Shown one piece after another: positions 48,402 through 60,500 of a stretch of DNA of 64,000 bases. The notes under the pieces are model-generated. The model saw only the letters and a program-made list of their open reading frames with translations. It was not told where the DNA came from and did not search any database. Every line of letters starts with the position of its first letter. Position 1 is the stretch's first letter. A program made the translations under genes and the position numbers. Origin of the DNA: Lasiosphaeris hirsuta (Eukaryota; Ascomycota; Sordariomycetes; Sordariales; Lasiosphaeriaceae); the NCBI GenBank assembly GCA_030549175.1, contig JAUKUA010000007.1:2666001-2730000 (forward strand), written 5' to 3'.

Positions 48402-50327
48402 ATGGAGACTCCTCAGGGCAAGGCTGCCTATAAGAAAAAGGACGGCATCATCACTCTGACAGAGGACCAGACTTCACTGATATGGACGCCGCTGCCAGGC
48501 AGCGGCCCGCCTGTGGTCTCGCTCCTAGTCGACAGCATCAATAACCTCCAGCAGACGCCTGACACGTCTGCCAAGGTCATGCTCAAGGTTATTGAGAAGC
48601 CACGGGAAGAGGGCACCGCCCCAGCCGCATTTCTCTTTCACTTCACCTCGCCAACCGAGGCCAGGCCTGAGGCCAATGCTCTCAAGGCTCTCCTCTCCAA
48701 GCTGATTACTGAGAAGAGGGGAATCGACCCGCCGAAACTCGCTGATGTTGATGCGCCTGCTAACGGCACGGCCGCTTCGGCCGCCATGTCGTTTGCTAAT
48801 GCCATCAACGCAAAGCCGATGGCGGTGCGGTGGTTCGATGACAACATGCTCAAGGGGGATATCGCACTGCAAGAATCCCTCTTGGAAAAGGACAAGGACT
48901 TGAAGCAGACGTACATCGATGCACTCGCCACCAAGCCTGAATCCCTCTCCGACATGTCGTTTAACACGCATTTTTGGGCCACCCGCATCAACCTGCTTCG
49001 AAGCCATGCCATCCAGCTGAACCAGAAGAAGGGCTCATACAACGTCCTCTCCACCATCAAGCCGCGTGTAGAAAATGATGAACTCAAGCTCAACCTAAAC
49101 GTGGAGCAAGTCCAGTTGATCTTCCAGCAACACCCTCTCGTCAAAAGGATATACAACGAAAATGTACCCAAGCTTAGTGAAGGCCAATTTTGGTCCCAGT
49201 TCTTCCTCAGTCGCCTCTACAAGAAGCTACGAGGCGAGCGTGTAGCAGACCATGACGACACCAATCCCATTTTTGACAAGTATAACGAAACCGACCCTGC
49301 GCTGGGCATCCCTCGCAGCTTCGCTTTGCCCCAGATACCCCACATTATCGACATCGAGGCCAATGAGGAGAACCAGGGCGGCTTTAAGAGTGGCAACCGT
49401 AAAGACGTGGAGATGCGGCCACGCGCCAATATCCCCATCGTCAAAACGCTCAACAGTCTCAGTGAAAAGATTATGCAAAACGTCGCTCCTACAGATCAGG
49501 AACTCTCGTCGGCGGCGGCAAACGAAGGCGCGGATCTCGATGCCTCCAACTTTGAAGAGCTTACCCTCCACGATCTCCGCGGCGACGCGGCACAGAACCG
49601 CATCATTCTCAACGTCAAGGAGCGAAGCAAATTCTTCTCTAACCAGTCCTCGGCCGAGTCGACAGAGGAAACTCTTGTTTACGAAAGGCAAGTACCTTCA
49701 GAGGTTCTCTTTGAGATCCAGGCGGACTTGGAGACACTCGATGACGATGGCTACGGTGGAATAGATCTCCACAAGAGCATCGGCGTTGACGACGATAGCG
49801 ACAGCGACGTTGGTGGCGTGCACAAGCAGATTCACGTTGGCTCGCGCGGGGCACGGCGCGGTGCCCAAGATCAGATCCTAGATTCCATGGCCAAAAAGCG
49901 CACCGGAGGCCAACATCTCAAGAGCGACGACGACGACGCCTCCATAATGTCGTCACCCATGGGCATCCCGCCCGATGTGGCCCAGCGGTGCTACCTCACC
50001 AACGCCACCACCGCCGAATTTCTCAAGCAGTTCTGGGGCGCATTTTTGTCGGGCGACCCTGCTCGTACTCAGGAGCTCGCATATCATGCCGAATCACTAC
50101 AGCGATCAATCGCACGCATTGACGCGCTGGCGGCCGAGGCTGAGAAGCTCCACGACGATTTGGCCAACAGGCGGAAGAGGGAGATCAGGGACCACTATAA
50201 GAAGACGGGAAAGAAGACGAAGTGGATCCCCATCGGTGGCGGCAAAGAGGCCGTTCTGGCGCTCTTCGAGGCGACGCTGACCAGCCTCCACACTGCCCAA
50301 AGCCTGTATCGGGCGGCAGCGAATTAG
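48402..50327 (+). CDS. TFIIH core subunit Tfb1/p62
   Basis: A single exon of 641 aa from the first ATG. The N-terminal PH-like domain (about residues 8-115: AAYKKKDGIITLTEDQTSLIWTP, VMLKVIEKP, FLFHFTSPTEARPEANALKALLSKLI) binds transcription activators and XPC/Rad4 in the family. Two BSD repeats follow: one around ESLSDMSFNTHFWATRINLLRSHAIQ and one around VQLIFQQHPLVKRIYNENVPKLSEGQFWSQFFLSRLYKKLRGE. The C-terminal helical region (YLTNATTAEFLKQFWGAFLSG, HAESLQRSIARIDALAAEAEKLHDDLANRRKREIRDHYKKTGKK) anchors p62 in the core. TFIIH acts in transcription initiation and nucleotide excision repair. There is no intron. Confidence 0.94.
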   Translation: METPQGKAAYKKKDGIITLTEDQTSLIWTPLPGSGPPVVSLLVDSINNLQQTPDTSAKVMLKVIEKPREEGTAPAAFLFHFTSPTEARPEANALKALLSKLITEKRGIDPPKLADVDAPANGTAASAAMSFANAINAKPMAVRWFDDNMLKGDIALQESLLEKDKDLKQTYIDALATKPESLSDMSFNTHFWATRINLLRSHAIQLNQKKGSYNVLSTIKPRVENDELKLNLNVEQVQLIFQQHPLVKRIYNENVPKLSEGQFWSQFFLSRLYKKLRGERVADHDDTNPIFDKYNETDPALGIPRSFALPQIPHIIDIEANEENQGGFKSGNRKDVEMRPRANIPIVKTLNSLSEKIMQNVAPTDQELSSAAANEGADLDASNFEELTLHDLRGDAAQNRIILNVKERSKFFSNQSSAESTEETLVYERQVPSEVLFEIQADLETLDDDGYGGIDLHKSIGVDDDSDSDVGGVHKQIHVGSRGARRGAQDQILDSMAKKRTGGQHLKSDDDDASIMSSPMGIPPDVAQRCYLTNATTAEFLKQFWGAFLSGDPARTQELAYHAESLQRSIARIDALAAEAEKLHDDLANRRKREIRDHYKKTGKKTKWIPIGGGKEAVLALFEATLTSLHTAQSLYRAAAN

Positions 50328-50650
50328 ACTATTATTGTTTGGATACTGTTTGTGTATGGGATATCCGTAAATAGGGTTTAGAATGGGTAAACACAACGGG
50401 GAAAGTAGTGTAACAGTAAAAAAAGATAGCACACAGCCAATATGATACCAATTTTTCAATGATATCCTTTTGATTCGGCTCAGTGATCAAATGCGGATTC
50501 AGGGAGCCATTCGCTGGTATTTGTTTCTTAACAGCCCCGCCCAACTATACTTATCTCTATGCCAACTAATGTTACAGCACAACAATACCACGCATTTGAA
50601 AGGCGCCCCCTAACAGACGACACCGGAAAATACCACCTTGATATACAAAC
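50328..50650. other. Convergent intergenic region, TFB1 / AAA ATPase
   Basis: 323 bp between converging genes; nothing recognised. Confidence 0.6.
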
Positions 50651-53600
50651 TCACCCCTCGGCAAAAACCTGCCTGACTCTTGCCTCCCCACTACCCTTGC
50701 CCTCAGGCACCACCTCGAAGCCCATGGATCGCTTAGCCCTCTTCTTCCGCCCCGAGTCTCCATACTGGGAATCGAACTTGCGGATGGCCTTCAAGCTCTC
50801 CATGTCCTCGCTGATGCTGGCGCTGATCTCCTTAAGACCCTTGTCGAAGTGCGCGCGCGTGAGCGTCCGCTTCTCGGGGAAGACATAGGCCTCCGGCTCT
50901 GCATTCCCCTCTACTCCAGTCTTTTCAGCAGCGGCGGCGGCGGCGGCAGCAGCGGCATTATGCGCATCCTTCGTCCGGACCTCTTCGCGGACGGCTTCCA
51001 TGGCGGCCGAGACGCATAGATTCTTCAGGTCGGAGCCCGAGTACAGCTCAGTCTCAACCGCGAGCTGCGCGAGGTTGACGTCGGGAGAGACAGCCTCGTC
51101 ACGAAGCATGACGCGGAGGATGTCCTCGCGCTCCGTCTTAAGGGGCAGGTCAACGAGAATCTTGCGGGGCAGGCGACGTAGGACGGCCTCGTCGAGGTCG
51201 AAGGGGCGGTTGGTCGCGACCATGATGAAGGCGCGCATATCGGACAAACCATCCCACTCGCGTAGGAACTGTGTGATGGTCTCGCGGTGGCCAGAGCGGC
51301 CGGGACCGTTGTGACGCGCACCAAGCAGCGCGTCGGCCTCATCGAGGAAGATAACCATGGGCGCCATCTTACGCGCGAGCGAGAAGAGAGCTCGCACGTT
51401 CTTTTCGGACTGGCCGAGCCACATGTCGTTGATGGAGGCTGCACTGACCTCAAGCATGTTGGCGCCGCTCTCCTTGGCGACCGCCTTGGCTAACAGAGTC
51501 TTGCCTGTGCCGGGAGGGCCGTATAGCAGACAGCCGGGGATCCGTTCCGTCTTGAGCACACCATACGAGAAGGCGTCAGGCCGAGTCAGAGAGAGGGATG
51601 TCAGTCCGATCAGTGACTCCTTGGTCCCGGCGGGCACAATGATGTCGTTGAAAGTCGTGTGTATGTCCTTTGCGTTGATCAAACCGGATAGTAGCTTCTT
51701 CTCATGCTGATCGAACTCCTTGTCTCCACCAGTCCCCGCCGACTGTTGAGGGCCACCGGGCGTACCTTGCTGAGACCAGTCTTCCGGGTCCGAGGACATG
51801 AAGGATGGCATATCGCGTCCCCGCTGTGTGAAAAGTGGGGAGAAATAAGGAGGGCGGACGCTAGGGTTGAGGCTCATCCAGTGCTTATTCCTGTCCGACA
51901 TGATATCGAATGCGTACTGCAGGTGCGCCAGCTTGAACTTTTGGAACCGTGGCGTCCTACTCCCCATCATCAACGATGCGACCCGGTATACCCACTGGAC
52001 GTCATAGAGATTCCGCGAAAGAGTGTGAACGAGATCGGCGTACTTTTCCTCCACAAGAACGGCGCCGCTGTCGAGCTGAATCTGCATGTCAAAGGTGACT
52101 TCGGCTGAAGATCCTAGCATCGCCTGTAACATATTCTTGATATTGTCGATATTCTCGCGAAAGTTGTCATGCTTTTCCATCCAGTCCGTCGTTCCAGATG
52201 CGTGAAGCGGGATGATGTGACTGCCTTCCTGGCCCAACTCAACGAGCTGCTCATGCCACTGCGACCGATGTACTTCACTTGAGGACGACGATCCAACGAG
52301 AACCATTTTCCTACCCTTCTGCCATAGCCGATCGACAATGACCCGCAGCTTGTTTATGATGCCTTCGTGCAGGGAGCTAATCTCTACATAGTCGTGGAGA
52401 TGGATGATGAGGTCTCGATCCGATTGAGTCGCTCTGCCGTGTTGTGTCTCGTGCTTGGCATCGGCGGCCACGACAAGTGCTTCTAACGCTTGAACCATTT
52501 TCAGTTCCTCCCAACGCCCGTCCATGCTGACCGAAGTGGAGCCAGAGTCCTTAGGAGACAGCCACGATCGGAGCCGGGGCGGGAGATTGACAACCATGCG
52601 AATTTCGGTGTCATCAGTTCGGGAAACAAGCCGCCCGTTCATCTCGGCAGAGGCGTAGCCAAGCATGGAGACGGAGCCCCGACTCCAGTGCAGGTTTTGG
52701 CCCAGGTGCTTCCCCAAGAGCCTAGCTAGGCTGGCGGCATCCAGATGGACAATATCGGCCTTCAGATCGGTAGCAATGTCGTTCATGACCGAGACGGCCA
52801 CACTCGACCCCTTACGGTTGAGAACTGACAGAACCGTTACCGGCCGCTGCACATCTCTCTGTTTGCTTTTCGGCGGCTCGGCCAACAGCTCGGCCCGCAA
52901 GACGGCCAGGAGTTCCATGCAAGCCGGGTACTCAGGCTCAGGCCTAGTTGCAAGCGGACTTTGGTGCAGATAGCCGGACCCAGGAAGCAGCGAGTCAGAC
53001 CGGAGGTTCGCCAACCAGCGCTGTGCCTCGCCCGACAGCGGCTGCTCATCGAACCACCACAACAAACGCATGATATCATCCTCATTCTCCTGATGATGCC
53101 GGCGCAGCCTCTCCACAAGCTCGGGCTCGGCCCCTTCCGTATGCACTAGCGCCAATGTCTGCATGTACGCTGCCATATGAAACGCCCTCAGTCTCCCCAT
53201 CAATACATCGAACGCATCCTCCGCCTCATCCATCGCCCTAACCCTCACCCCGCGATCTTCCGCCTTCAAGACCCCATTCAACCGCTCCCGCCACACATCC
53301 ACGTCCACCTGTGTGACAGCCGTCTTGTCAAACTGCGACGTGAGTACCGCCAGCACATTCTCGCGGTCGGCTTCAGCCAGCGGCATCAGCAGCGTTTGCG
53401 GTCCGCCGATGGGCCGTGACTCGTACAGCGATACGTGCTCGTTGACGAACCATGCTGGTAGGCTGGGCGGCGGGGGCGCTTCCTCGGCGCGCACGCGGCT
53501 CGCCCGTGCCCGCGCAGACCCGTACCCTTGACTCCTCAGCGTCTCCTTGTATGCGGTCGCGGGGGGTGGAACGTCGACTGTGGGTGGTGGTGGAGAGAGC

Positions 53601-53995
53601 CTTGAGGTCTCGGTGGGGGCGCTGCTGTTCTTTTCTGGTGCAGGCGCGGCGTCATCGCCTATTTTTTCAGTTCCCGCCGCCGCCGCTGTTGTTGTTGATG
53701 TTGTTGCGGCTGCTGCTGCTGGCGTTGCGGTCTTGTCTGCTGCCGCTGGGCTCTTGTCGCTAGACGGCGCAGACGGCTTCTCATCGGCATTGTGGTCGTC
53801 GGCATGGCTCAGGGCAGGCGAGGAGGTACGGAAAGACCGGGCACCTGCAGCAGAGGACATATGCTCATGTACGGCATGGCGAAAGGCAGCATTGGGGAGG
53901 ATACTCCTACTGGCGATGATGTTGTGGGCGGCGACGCGGGGCAGTCGACACGAGCATTTCGCCGACAACAGCGCTCGAGCCCCAGCAGCCTTCAT
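50651..53995 (-). CDS. Large mitochondrial-type AAA ATPase (Msp1/spastin-like AAA domain)
   Basis: A single exon of 1,114 aa. The N-terminus is basic and Ala/Ser-rich with few acids (GARALLSAKCSCRLPRVAAHN), a likely mitochondrial presequence, followed by a long disordered Ala/Thr/Pro tract. The C-terminal AAA module is complete: GPPGTGKT near residue 825, VSAASINDMWLGQSEKNVRALF, Walker B VIFLDEADALLG near 883, the GHRETITQFLREWDG helix, sensor 1 VATNRP, arginine-finger region RRLPRKILVDLPL and the YSGSDLKNLC sensor-2 segment. The AAA sequence is closest to the Msp1/ATAD1 and plant ATAD1-like group. A region near residues 390-590 resembles a second, degenerate AAA module (see findings). An Ala11 run near residue 1020 is a low-complexity insert. 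Substrate unknown. Confidence 0.88.
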   Translation of the reverse strand: MKAAGARALLSAKCSCRLPRVAAHNIIASRSILPNAAFRHAVHEHMSSAAGARSFRTSSPALSHADDHNADEKPSAPSSDKSPAAADKTATPAAAAATTSTTTAAAAGTEKIGDDAAPAPEKNSSAPTETSRLSPPPPTVDVPPPATAYKETLRSQGYGSARARASRVRAEEAPPPPSLPAWFVNEHVSLYESRPIGGPQTLLMPLAEADRENVLAVLTSQFDKTAVTQVDVDVWRERLNGVLKAEDRGVRVRAMDEAEDAFDVLMGRLRAFHMAAYMQTLALVHTEGAEPELVERLRRHHQENEDDIMRLLWWFDEQPLSGEAQRWLANLRSDSLLPGSGYLHQSPLATRPEPEYPACMELLAVLRAELLAEPPKSKQRDVQRPVTVLSVLNRKGSSVAVSVMNDIATDLKADIVHLDAASLARLLGKHLGQNLHWSRGSVSMLGYASAEMNGRLVSRTDDTEIRMVVNLPPRLRSWLSPKDSGSTSVSMDGRWEELKMVQALEALVVAADAKHETQHGRATQSDRDLIIHLHDYVEISSLHEGIINKLRVIVDRLWQKGRKMVLVGSSSSSEVHRSQWHEQLVELGQEGSHIIPLHASGTTDWMEKHDNFRENIDNIKNMLQAMLGSSAEVTFDMQIQLDSGAVLVEEKYADLVHTLSRNLYDVQWVYRVASLMMGSRTPRFQKFKLAHLQYAFDIMSDRNKHWMSLNPSVRPPYFSPLFTQRGRDMPSFMSSDPEDWSQQGTPGGPQQSAGTGGDKEFDQHEKKLLSGLINAKDIHTTFNDIIVPAGTKESLIGLTSLSLTRPDAFSYGVLKTERIPGCLLYGPPGTGKTLLAKAVAKESGANMLEVSAASINDMWLGQSEKNVRALFSLARKMAPMVIFLDEADALLGARHNGPGRSGHRETITQFLREWDGLSDMRAFIMVATNRPFDLDEAVLRRLPRKILVDLPLKTEREDILRVMLRDEAVSPDVNLAQLAVETELYSGSDLKNLCVSAAMEAVREEVRTKDAHNAAAAAAAAAAEKTGVEGNAEPEAYVFPEKRTLTRAHFDKGLKEISASISEDMESLKAIRKFDSQYGDSGRKKRAKRSMGFEVVPEGKGSGEARVRQVFAEG

Positions 53996-54516
53996 CGAAG
54001 CGGGTCAATGCAGATGTGAAGCTCGCATCGGGCTGTCAATTGACCTAGGGCCGTCGGTAGCGCGCGACTGATCTGGGGGCGTGTTCAATTGGTTTCGACG
54101 TCGTGCTTCTTTTCGCGGTCGAAACGTCACGGCAAAGGCTGTATGTAAAGACTGAAAGTCCGGGTTCGGACGTGCCAAGAGATGGATCAAATTTCGCCGT
54201 CGCGAACCGAGGATCCAAGTCCCCCAGAGTATATAGTCTATTAGGTAAGCTAAGCACCCCCTTCTCCCAGCATCTTCTCGTCAGTCACCACTTCCTGATC
54301 TTTGTACGGCTCTTTATTGTCTCTCTGCACATGTCGCTGTCTCCGATGTGTTATCTCATAGCCGCGTCACCATTCGCAAAACTTGGATGAGTACATATCA
54401 GCATACATAGACTTAGAATGCTGTATTTTTACAAAAATTCAAAATACCCCTGAATCACCTCTTACGCCAGCGCCAGTGCTATGAGCCATCCATAGAAATA
54501 AAAGACTCCCCTCATG
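53996..54516. other. AAA ATPase promoter and MUS7 3' side
   Basis: A 521-bp tandem spacer with no supported gene. Confidence 0.6.
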
Positions 54517-57500
54517 CTAAAAGAACATATCTCCAGCATCTAAATTGCTCCTTTTCCCCCTTTTGCTTTCCCCCCTTTCCATATTCGTCCTCCCCATCCC
54601 TACTAAATCCCAACTCCCTACCAAATCATACCACGTCCTCAACAGCATCCTCCTTCGCCAGGGCCCATACTTCGTGCCCATCCCAGATTGCGTAGCTGAT
54701 TGCGTCCCTATCCGCCCCCCTGCCGCCATCTGTACCGTTACGCGCTCCTCAGTCACAACCCAATTCCTCCTTACATCCGCCATAATCAGCTTCACAAACT
54801 CCTGCACCCGCACATTCAGAGGGCTTTCGGCGGGTGATGCCTCTAGCCCGACCAAAAGCGCCTCCACAGGAACCTTCTCCACTGCGATGTCCCCTCCTGG
54901 AAGGGCTAGCGCTTCGCCAACCACGTCGCGAGCTTCGCCCAGCAACCTGTCCATGACGTCCACCGCCCCTCTGGCACCCTGAATAGACTCAGTTCCGAGT
55001 GGGTAGTACACTGCCGTCCGTAGCGACGGCTGCAAAATATGCACAACCTTCGCCAACAGCCCCATCACATGGGCCCGCCTTAGCGACAGCACTCCCACGT
55101 CCCTGAGCTTCCCAAACCAGGCCACCACCGTCCTCAAAACCTCGGCCGCATGCTCCACATCGGACCCCACCAGCTCTCTCGGAACGCATGCGGCCACCAA
55201 CACATCCGCCAGCGCGTCAACACACACCTCAAGCAGCAGCCACGCCTCCTCAACTTGGGCACACGCCCGGACAACGGCTGGGATCATGAGGCCAAGCATA
55301 AATGTGACAACATGGGGGTTCTTGCGCATTGCCTCGGCGAGAATGATGCGCTCCTGCGCCAGGCGATCGGTGCCGAGGGCAATCTTGAAGTTGTTGTAAA
55401 GGTAATGGAATAGCTGCGGGGCAGCCCTAGCATCGTTCTCGCCAAGGCGAACCCCGTAGGCTACAATACCTGCCGTGTGCAGTTGTGGGTCCTGCATTGG
55501 GGGCGTGTAGTCGGCGCTGGGCTGGGTAAAGAAGGGATCGACAACACATATATTAACGCCATGTGACTTTATGAGCGAGATGACCTGCCGCACAAAGTCA
55601 ATGTACGGGGCATGCTCGGCTCGTTCGCCGCGTAGCAGGGCGAGGTCCTCCTTCATCTTTCGCATGACAAGTTGCAGGCTCTTGTCGTAATCAGCCCGGA
55701 GCTGCCTGGATTGCGCTGATCCGCCAGCCTCGCGTAGCGACTTTCGCATAAAGTGGATGGCGGAAGCAAACATGTCGAGGTTGAAATTGTAGTCTGATGT
55801 GACGCCGACAACTGTGACCCTCTCCATGAAAGCGATGCCGTGGTTCTTGAGCACTTCAGCCAGGTAGTTCTCATACCCCAAGAGCCGGAAGGGCTTTGTA
55901 ATCGATAGTACCCAGAGCTCCAGAGTGCCAGTGTCAATGTCTTTGAAGTCAAAGACATGATTCTTGAGAAGACCCGCAATGAAGAGGGGGAGGTATCTTC
56001 TAGCTGGCGTGTTCAAGTTCTTTGGTATATCCGAAAACAAGCAATATTTCCCATGCAAGAAGAACCTAGACAGTCTTGTAAGTCTATTCTTGATGAACCT
56101 GGCGGCAATCCGGGCGGACAAGGCAACGGTCTTCTCAACACAGACCCCATGGTCGGTGCGTTTTCCAAAGGACGCTATCGTTGGAAGTCCAATGATCGTA
56201 CGACCCATCCAGAAGAAATCCTTGACTAGCTTCTCGTTGAATAGGAGTATGGCATCATCAATATGCTGAGGATCGACCTTATTAGTCAATCCGCTTGAGT
56301 ATTGTTCCTCTGAAACCTTGTCGAGACACCCAAAATAGTGCTCTAGAGTCTCAAGGGCCACACGCACCACAGCCCAGTCAAACTTGGGAGACTGCAAGTC
56401 AAGGCTTGTAAACACCTTTTGTAGCTGAGTTATGTTCAGTGCACAGGTGGTGGCCTCAAAGGTCTTGCAATGTTTCAAGAAATCCAACGACGCATTGACA
56501 GAGAAACGCAGCACATCCATAGCCGTCGCCTTGTTTCTCGCAATCATTTCATCTCGGGCATCGGCGAGGCCCGGTGTCTCACTTGATAGCGTTCGGAATT
56601 GCTGCTCGATATCCGATGCCGCTGAGAGATACTGCTCCAATGTCTGGTTGAAGACGTTGTTGACCCAGACGACAAACGGCCTGAATTCCGCGCCGGTCTC
56701 GTCGGTGGATGCAACAAAACGCGCAAGCTGGTTCCATGCTCGGAGGTTGATTAGGCATGCCTCCTTGTGAGCAGTGCCAGGCACAACCAGCTTTTCCACC
56801 AAATGAACTGCTGGTCGCAGCTCGGACGGAGCCGCCCAGAACAGCGTGCAAAGGAGATCGTGGTGGTTTCTCAGGGCCGCGAGGTCGCGTTGATGGACTG
56901 TGTCCTCTTTGAGATGTTGTCGATCATGGTTCGGTAGCGTTCTTGCGACAAGGTTTTTAATGTCATTGAGACGTCCGAGCTGCTTTAGCCTTTGGATCGC
57001 CAAGGCCAAGATCTTGATGAAGATATGGAAACATCGATCCTCTGGCTCGATAGATAGGGATGGGTTGCTTCCGAGATCTTCCAGGAAACGAGGCGACTTA
57101 TAGACCTCCTCGTTTCTGAGATGCGCAAGATCCTCCGATCCGAAAAAGTCGAAAATAACACCAATAATGCCCGTGCATTTGTTGTACCATCCCCATTGTT
57201 GAACCAAAAAGTGGCAACGGGCCACTAGAGCCCGACAGTACTCATTGAAGCTGGGTGACTGACGGGCATTCGATTTGTATAGCTGGAAGACACGTCTGAG
57301 GAGTTGCTGCGGTAATTTCCATCCTTCCAGTGGGGAAGTCTTCCTTAATCCAGGAACCAGAATCCCCTCATTATCGAATTCGCCAAGGGGCAACAGTGTG
57401 AACATGTCTTGCCAGAGTCTCTCTAGGGCCTGTGAGTCCGAGCCTGAAACGACCGCGGGAGTAAGCATGACAAAGTGGGTAACATCCCAAAACGAGTTTC

Positions 57501-60500
57501 TCGGAATATTTGCACTTTCCAGTACCCTTATCACGACCACCCAACAGTTCGCGAGTACCTGGTCTCCGCGGATACCTCTTTCTCTGAAAGCTGATCGCTG
57601 CAGTTCGCCGTAGAGGGCCCGCAACTCGTCGAGGCCATTACTCAAAAGTCCTTTCACGGTGACCGAGGTTAGTCTTTTGAGGAGGTTCTCGACCTCACGG
57701 CCTTGTTTTGCATCACCCCCAGGTGCCTGGCATAGCGACCAGATCGCCAGGATCGCGATAGAAATTCGAGTGGCGACTTGAAGATGCGCCTTTTTGCGAT
57801 CTTCTTGCACAGTATTCCAGTCCAGTGATTCTAGCCGAGCCACGAGGCTTGAGAAAACTTCCAAGCTTCTCGATGTAAAGGCCCTCTCGGCATCATCGTT
57901 CTGGACGCTGAGAGACTCAACAATATAGTTTACGATAAAGTTGGCTCCTTCAACCGTCCTGAGTACGGCATCACAGGTTGACAGGGAGCTCAGCTGCTCC
58001 ATTATCCAGTCGGAAAGTATCCCAAGCTCTGAAGACGCTTGGTCATCCCAGACACCCCATCGTAAAGTTTGCCCGTCCAGAACGAAAGATATTGCTGATC
58101 TATGGCGGCGGAGCTTGCCAGAGAGTCCGATTTCCTTAGCCTTTCGAACGAATCCGCGGCCAATTATGGTGCTTTCATGAAAGAAGACTCCTTGATCAAG
58201 AGGGAAAACATCGAAATGATGAGTATAATGTGACCCATACGGACCCAGACCCACTAGCTTGTCCTGACATTGGGGCTCGGCAACGTCTTCCATTGTAGGG
58301 GTACTAGCGGGTAAGGGGTCATTAGCGCGAGTATATTGAGGGGCTTCTGGGTCAATGTGACGGGGAAGGCGCCTCTTTCGAAACCGCGATTTAGCTTTAA
58401 TCCCCTTTTCTTCCGTTGTCAGCGGTTCTTCGTTATCCAAACTTTTGCCCATTCGTTGATACGTCGCCTCCTGCAGAACTGGGAGCTCTAGAGCGACCGT
58501 TTGACCCCGACGGCCAGTGGCTGTTAGCGGGACGTTGAGGCTCTTGTAAAATGCATCGAGAGAGCGCTTTTGACGACGAAGACGCTTCCTTCCGGTGTCA
58601 AGGACTTCTGTTTCTAGTTGTGCAGGTCGTGCATCTGCCATATAATCATACCAGGGCTTCCGCCTGGGTAGTTTGGCAGCTGCGAGCGTAGGCTTTGATG
58701 TGGGAGGTGCATCGACATCAACTGTAACGAACTCATCGAGATTACTCTGCTTTGCGAGTCTCTGAGGAAATGAGCCCAGCTGTCTTGGTCGGGCTTGAGA
58801 TGGGGAGGGCCTGGGGTTCGCTGACGTCTCCTGGAGAGCTGGTCTAGTTCTCGGTGGTTCGGGCCGTCGCGATGGTTGAACGGAGGTATTGGGTCGTGTT
58901 CGGCCAGCTTTCCAGTCCCGAAGAGCCGATAGCGCATCGACGTTATCACCCCGAGTTGCCAGGCTGATCATCTTCCTAGTCGGGCTTCCTCTCCCCAAGT
59001 CCTTCTTTCTCTTGACGGCACGAGCGGCAATCCTAACAAACTCCGGAGCTTCGGGTTCTATAACATCCAGAATGCTTAGAAGTGGAGGTGTGGCTGCCCT
59101 CTTCCTGGAGTTATGCTTGGTAGAATTTCCGTTTCTCTCTCTGCGCTTAGGTTGGTCCAAATTCCTCCGTGGGAGTACTGCACTGGCTGTGCTCTTCGAC
59201 CGGCCAAGAATTTCGGTGATCCTCGGCTGCCGAGGCTTCCCAGGATGGCCGCTGAATACCGAGTTTGTCGAGTCTTTCTTTTGCTTTTTGGCGCGCTGGG
59301 AGAAGTTCAATGAGCTAGGCCTCTTCCTCCTCCCAGGCATCATAGGATCAATGAAGTCTTGTTCCATCAGAGAAGCCCCATCGTCCTCATCATAAATGAC
59401 TATCGGGAGTGGTGCAAGAGGGAGGCGGGAAATCTGGGAATGTTCCCGTATCGGCTCTTCGTCGGATTCATCAAATTCATCAAGATGAAAGGCTGCATTG
59501 TGCGGCCTAGATGAGGATTGTTTTGGTAAGGCCACGCCACGTTTCAGAGCCTGGGATGGGGCCGGCTCAGGGCTTTTTCTCGCATTATGAACCACAGGCT
59601 TGTGTTTTTGTTGATCAAGTCTGAGCCATGAAGCTGGCAGTACACCACGGATTTTCCGAACATTCTGACGCACAACCTCCGACCCGCTGGCGGCGCTGTG
59701 GTTAGAAGACACCGAATCTGAGTCACTAGTGTCGCCTACGTCGTCTTCTTCGACTGGAATTGGCGAGTTGACCGTCCCAATTTGTGGCGAAGGAAGAGAA
59801 GACAAAGGTCGAGGGAGGGAAGCTGGCAGTGACGGTATTGGAGATGTGTACCCCAAAATCTGTGAGGGCTCGTGGTGCTCGGGAAACTCTGGGGGCGAGG
59901 ATGGCAGGTCCCATATGCTTGGAGCTGGGAGGATCAGTTTGCGAATGGGGGAAGAAACCTGGGAAGAATTCGGCAGCTGATTCTGCCTCTTTCTTCTCGA
60001 CGATAATAACTGAGAGCTCTGTCGTTTCAGCCTCCGCTTCGGCAGACTCACAGCCTGTGGGAGGATTCTGTCCAGAGGGGGGAACTCTTCGTCTTCAGAG
60101 AAAGTCGTGAGGTCTGTATGGTCTGCGTCTGTCGGTTGGCTACTAGCACGCAGGTGATGGCCCCAGGGGGAGGTTTTGAGGGGTGAGGGGGATGGTGCTA
60201 ATTCATCCCTATTGTTCACCTCGTCTTTATTGTCGAATAGAATAGGCACGCTCTCATCGGTATCCTTATCCCCGTTATCTTGGCTCGCCGTGGGCTGACT
60301 CTCCTCGGCTTCGAAATCCTGTTCCTGGGAATCACCCTCCTCATCTCTGCTTTTAGCCAGTGCGGGATCGACGGTGACCTTGACGGGCTTGACGCCGTGA
60401 GACTTCATGAAATTGGAATATTGGGCATTCTCTAGAAGATAAGGATGCTGTTGGATCGGCTTCCTGGGCCGCAGTGAGCGTTCTAGTCGGACTGAAGCCT

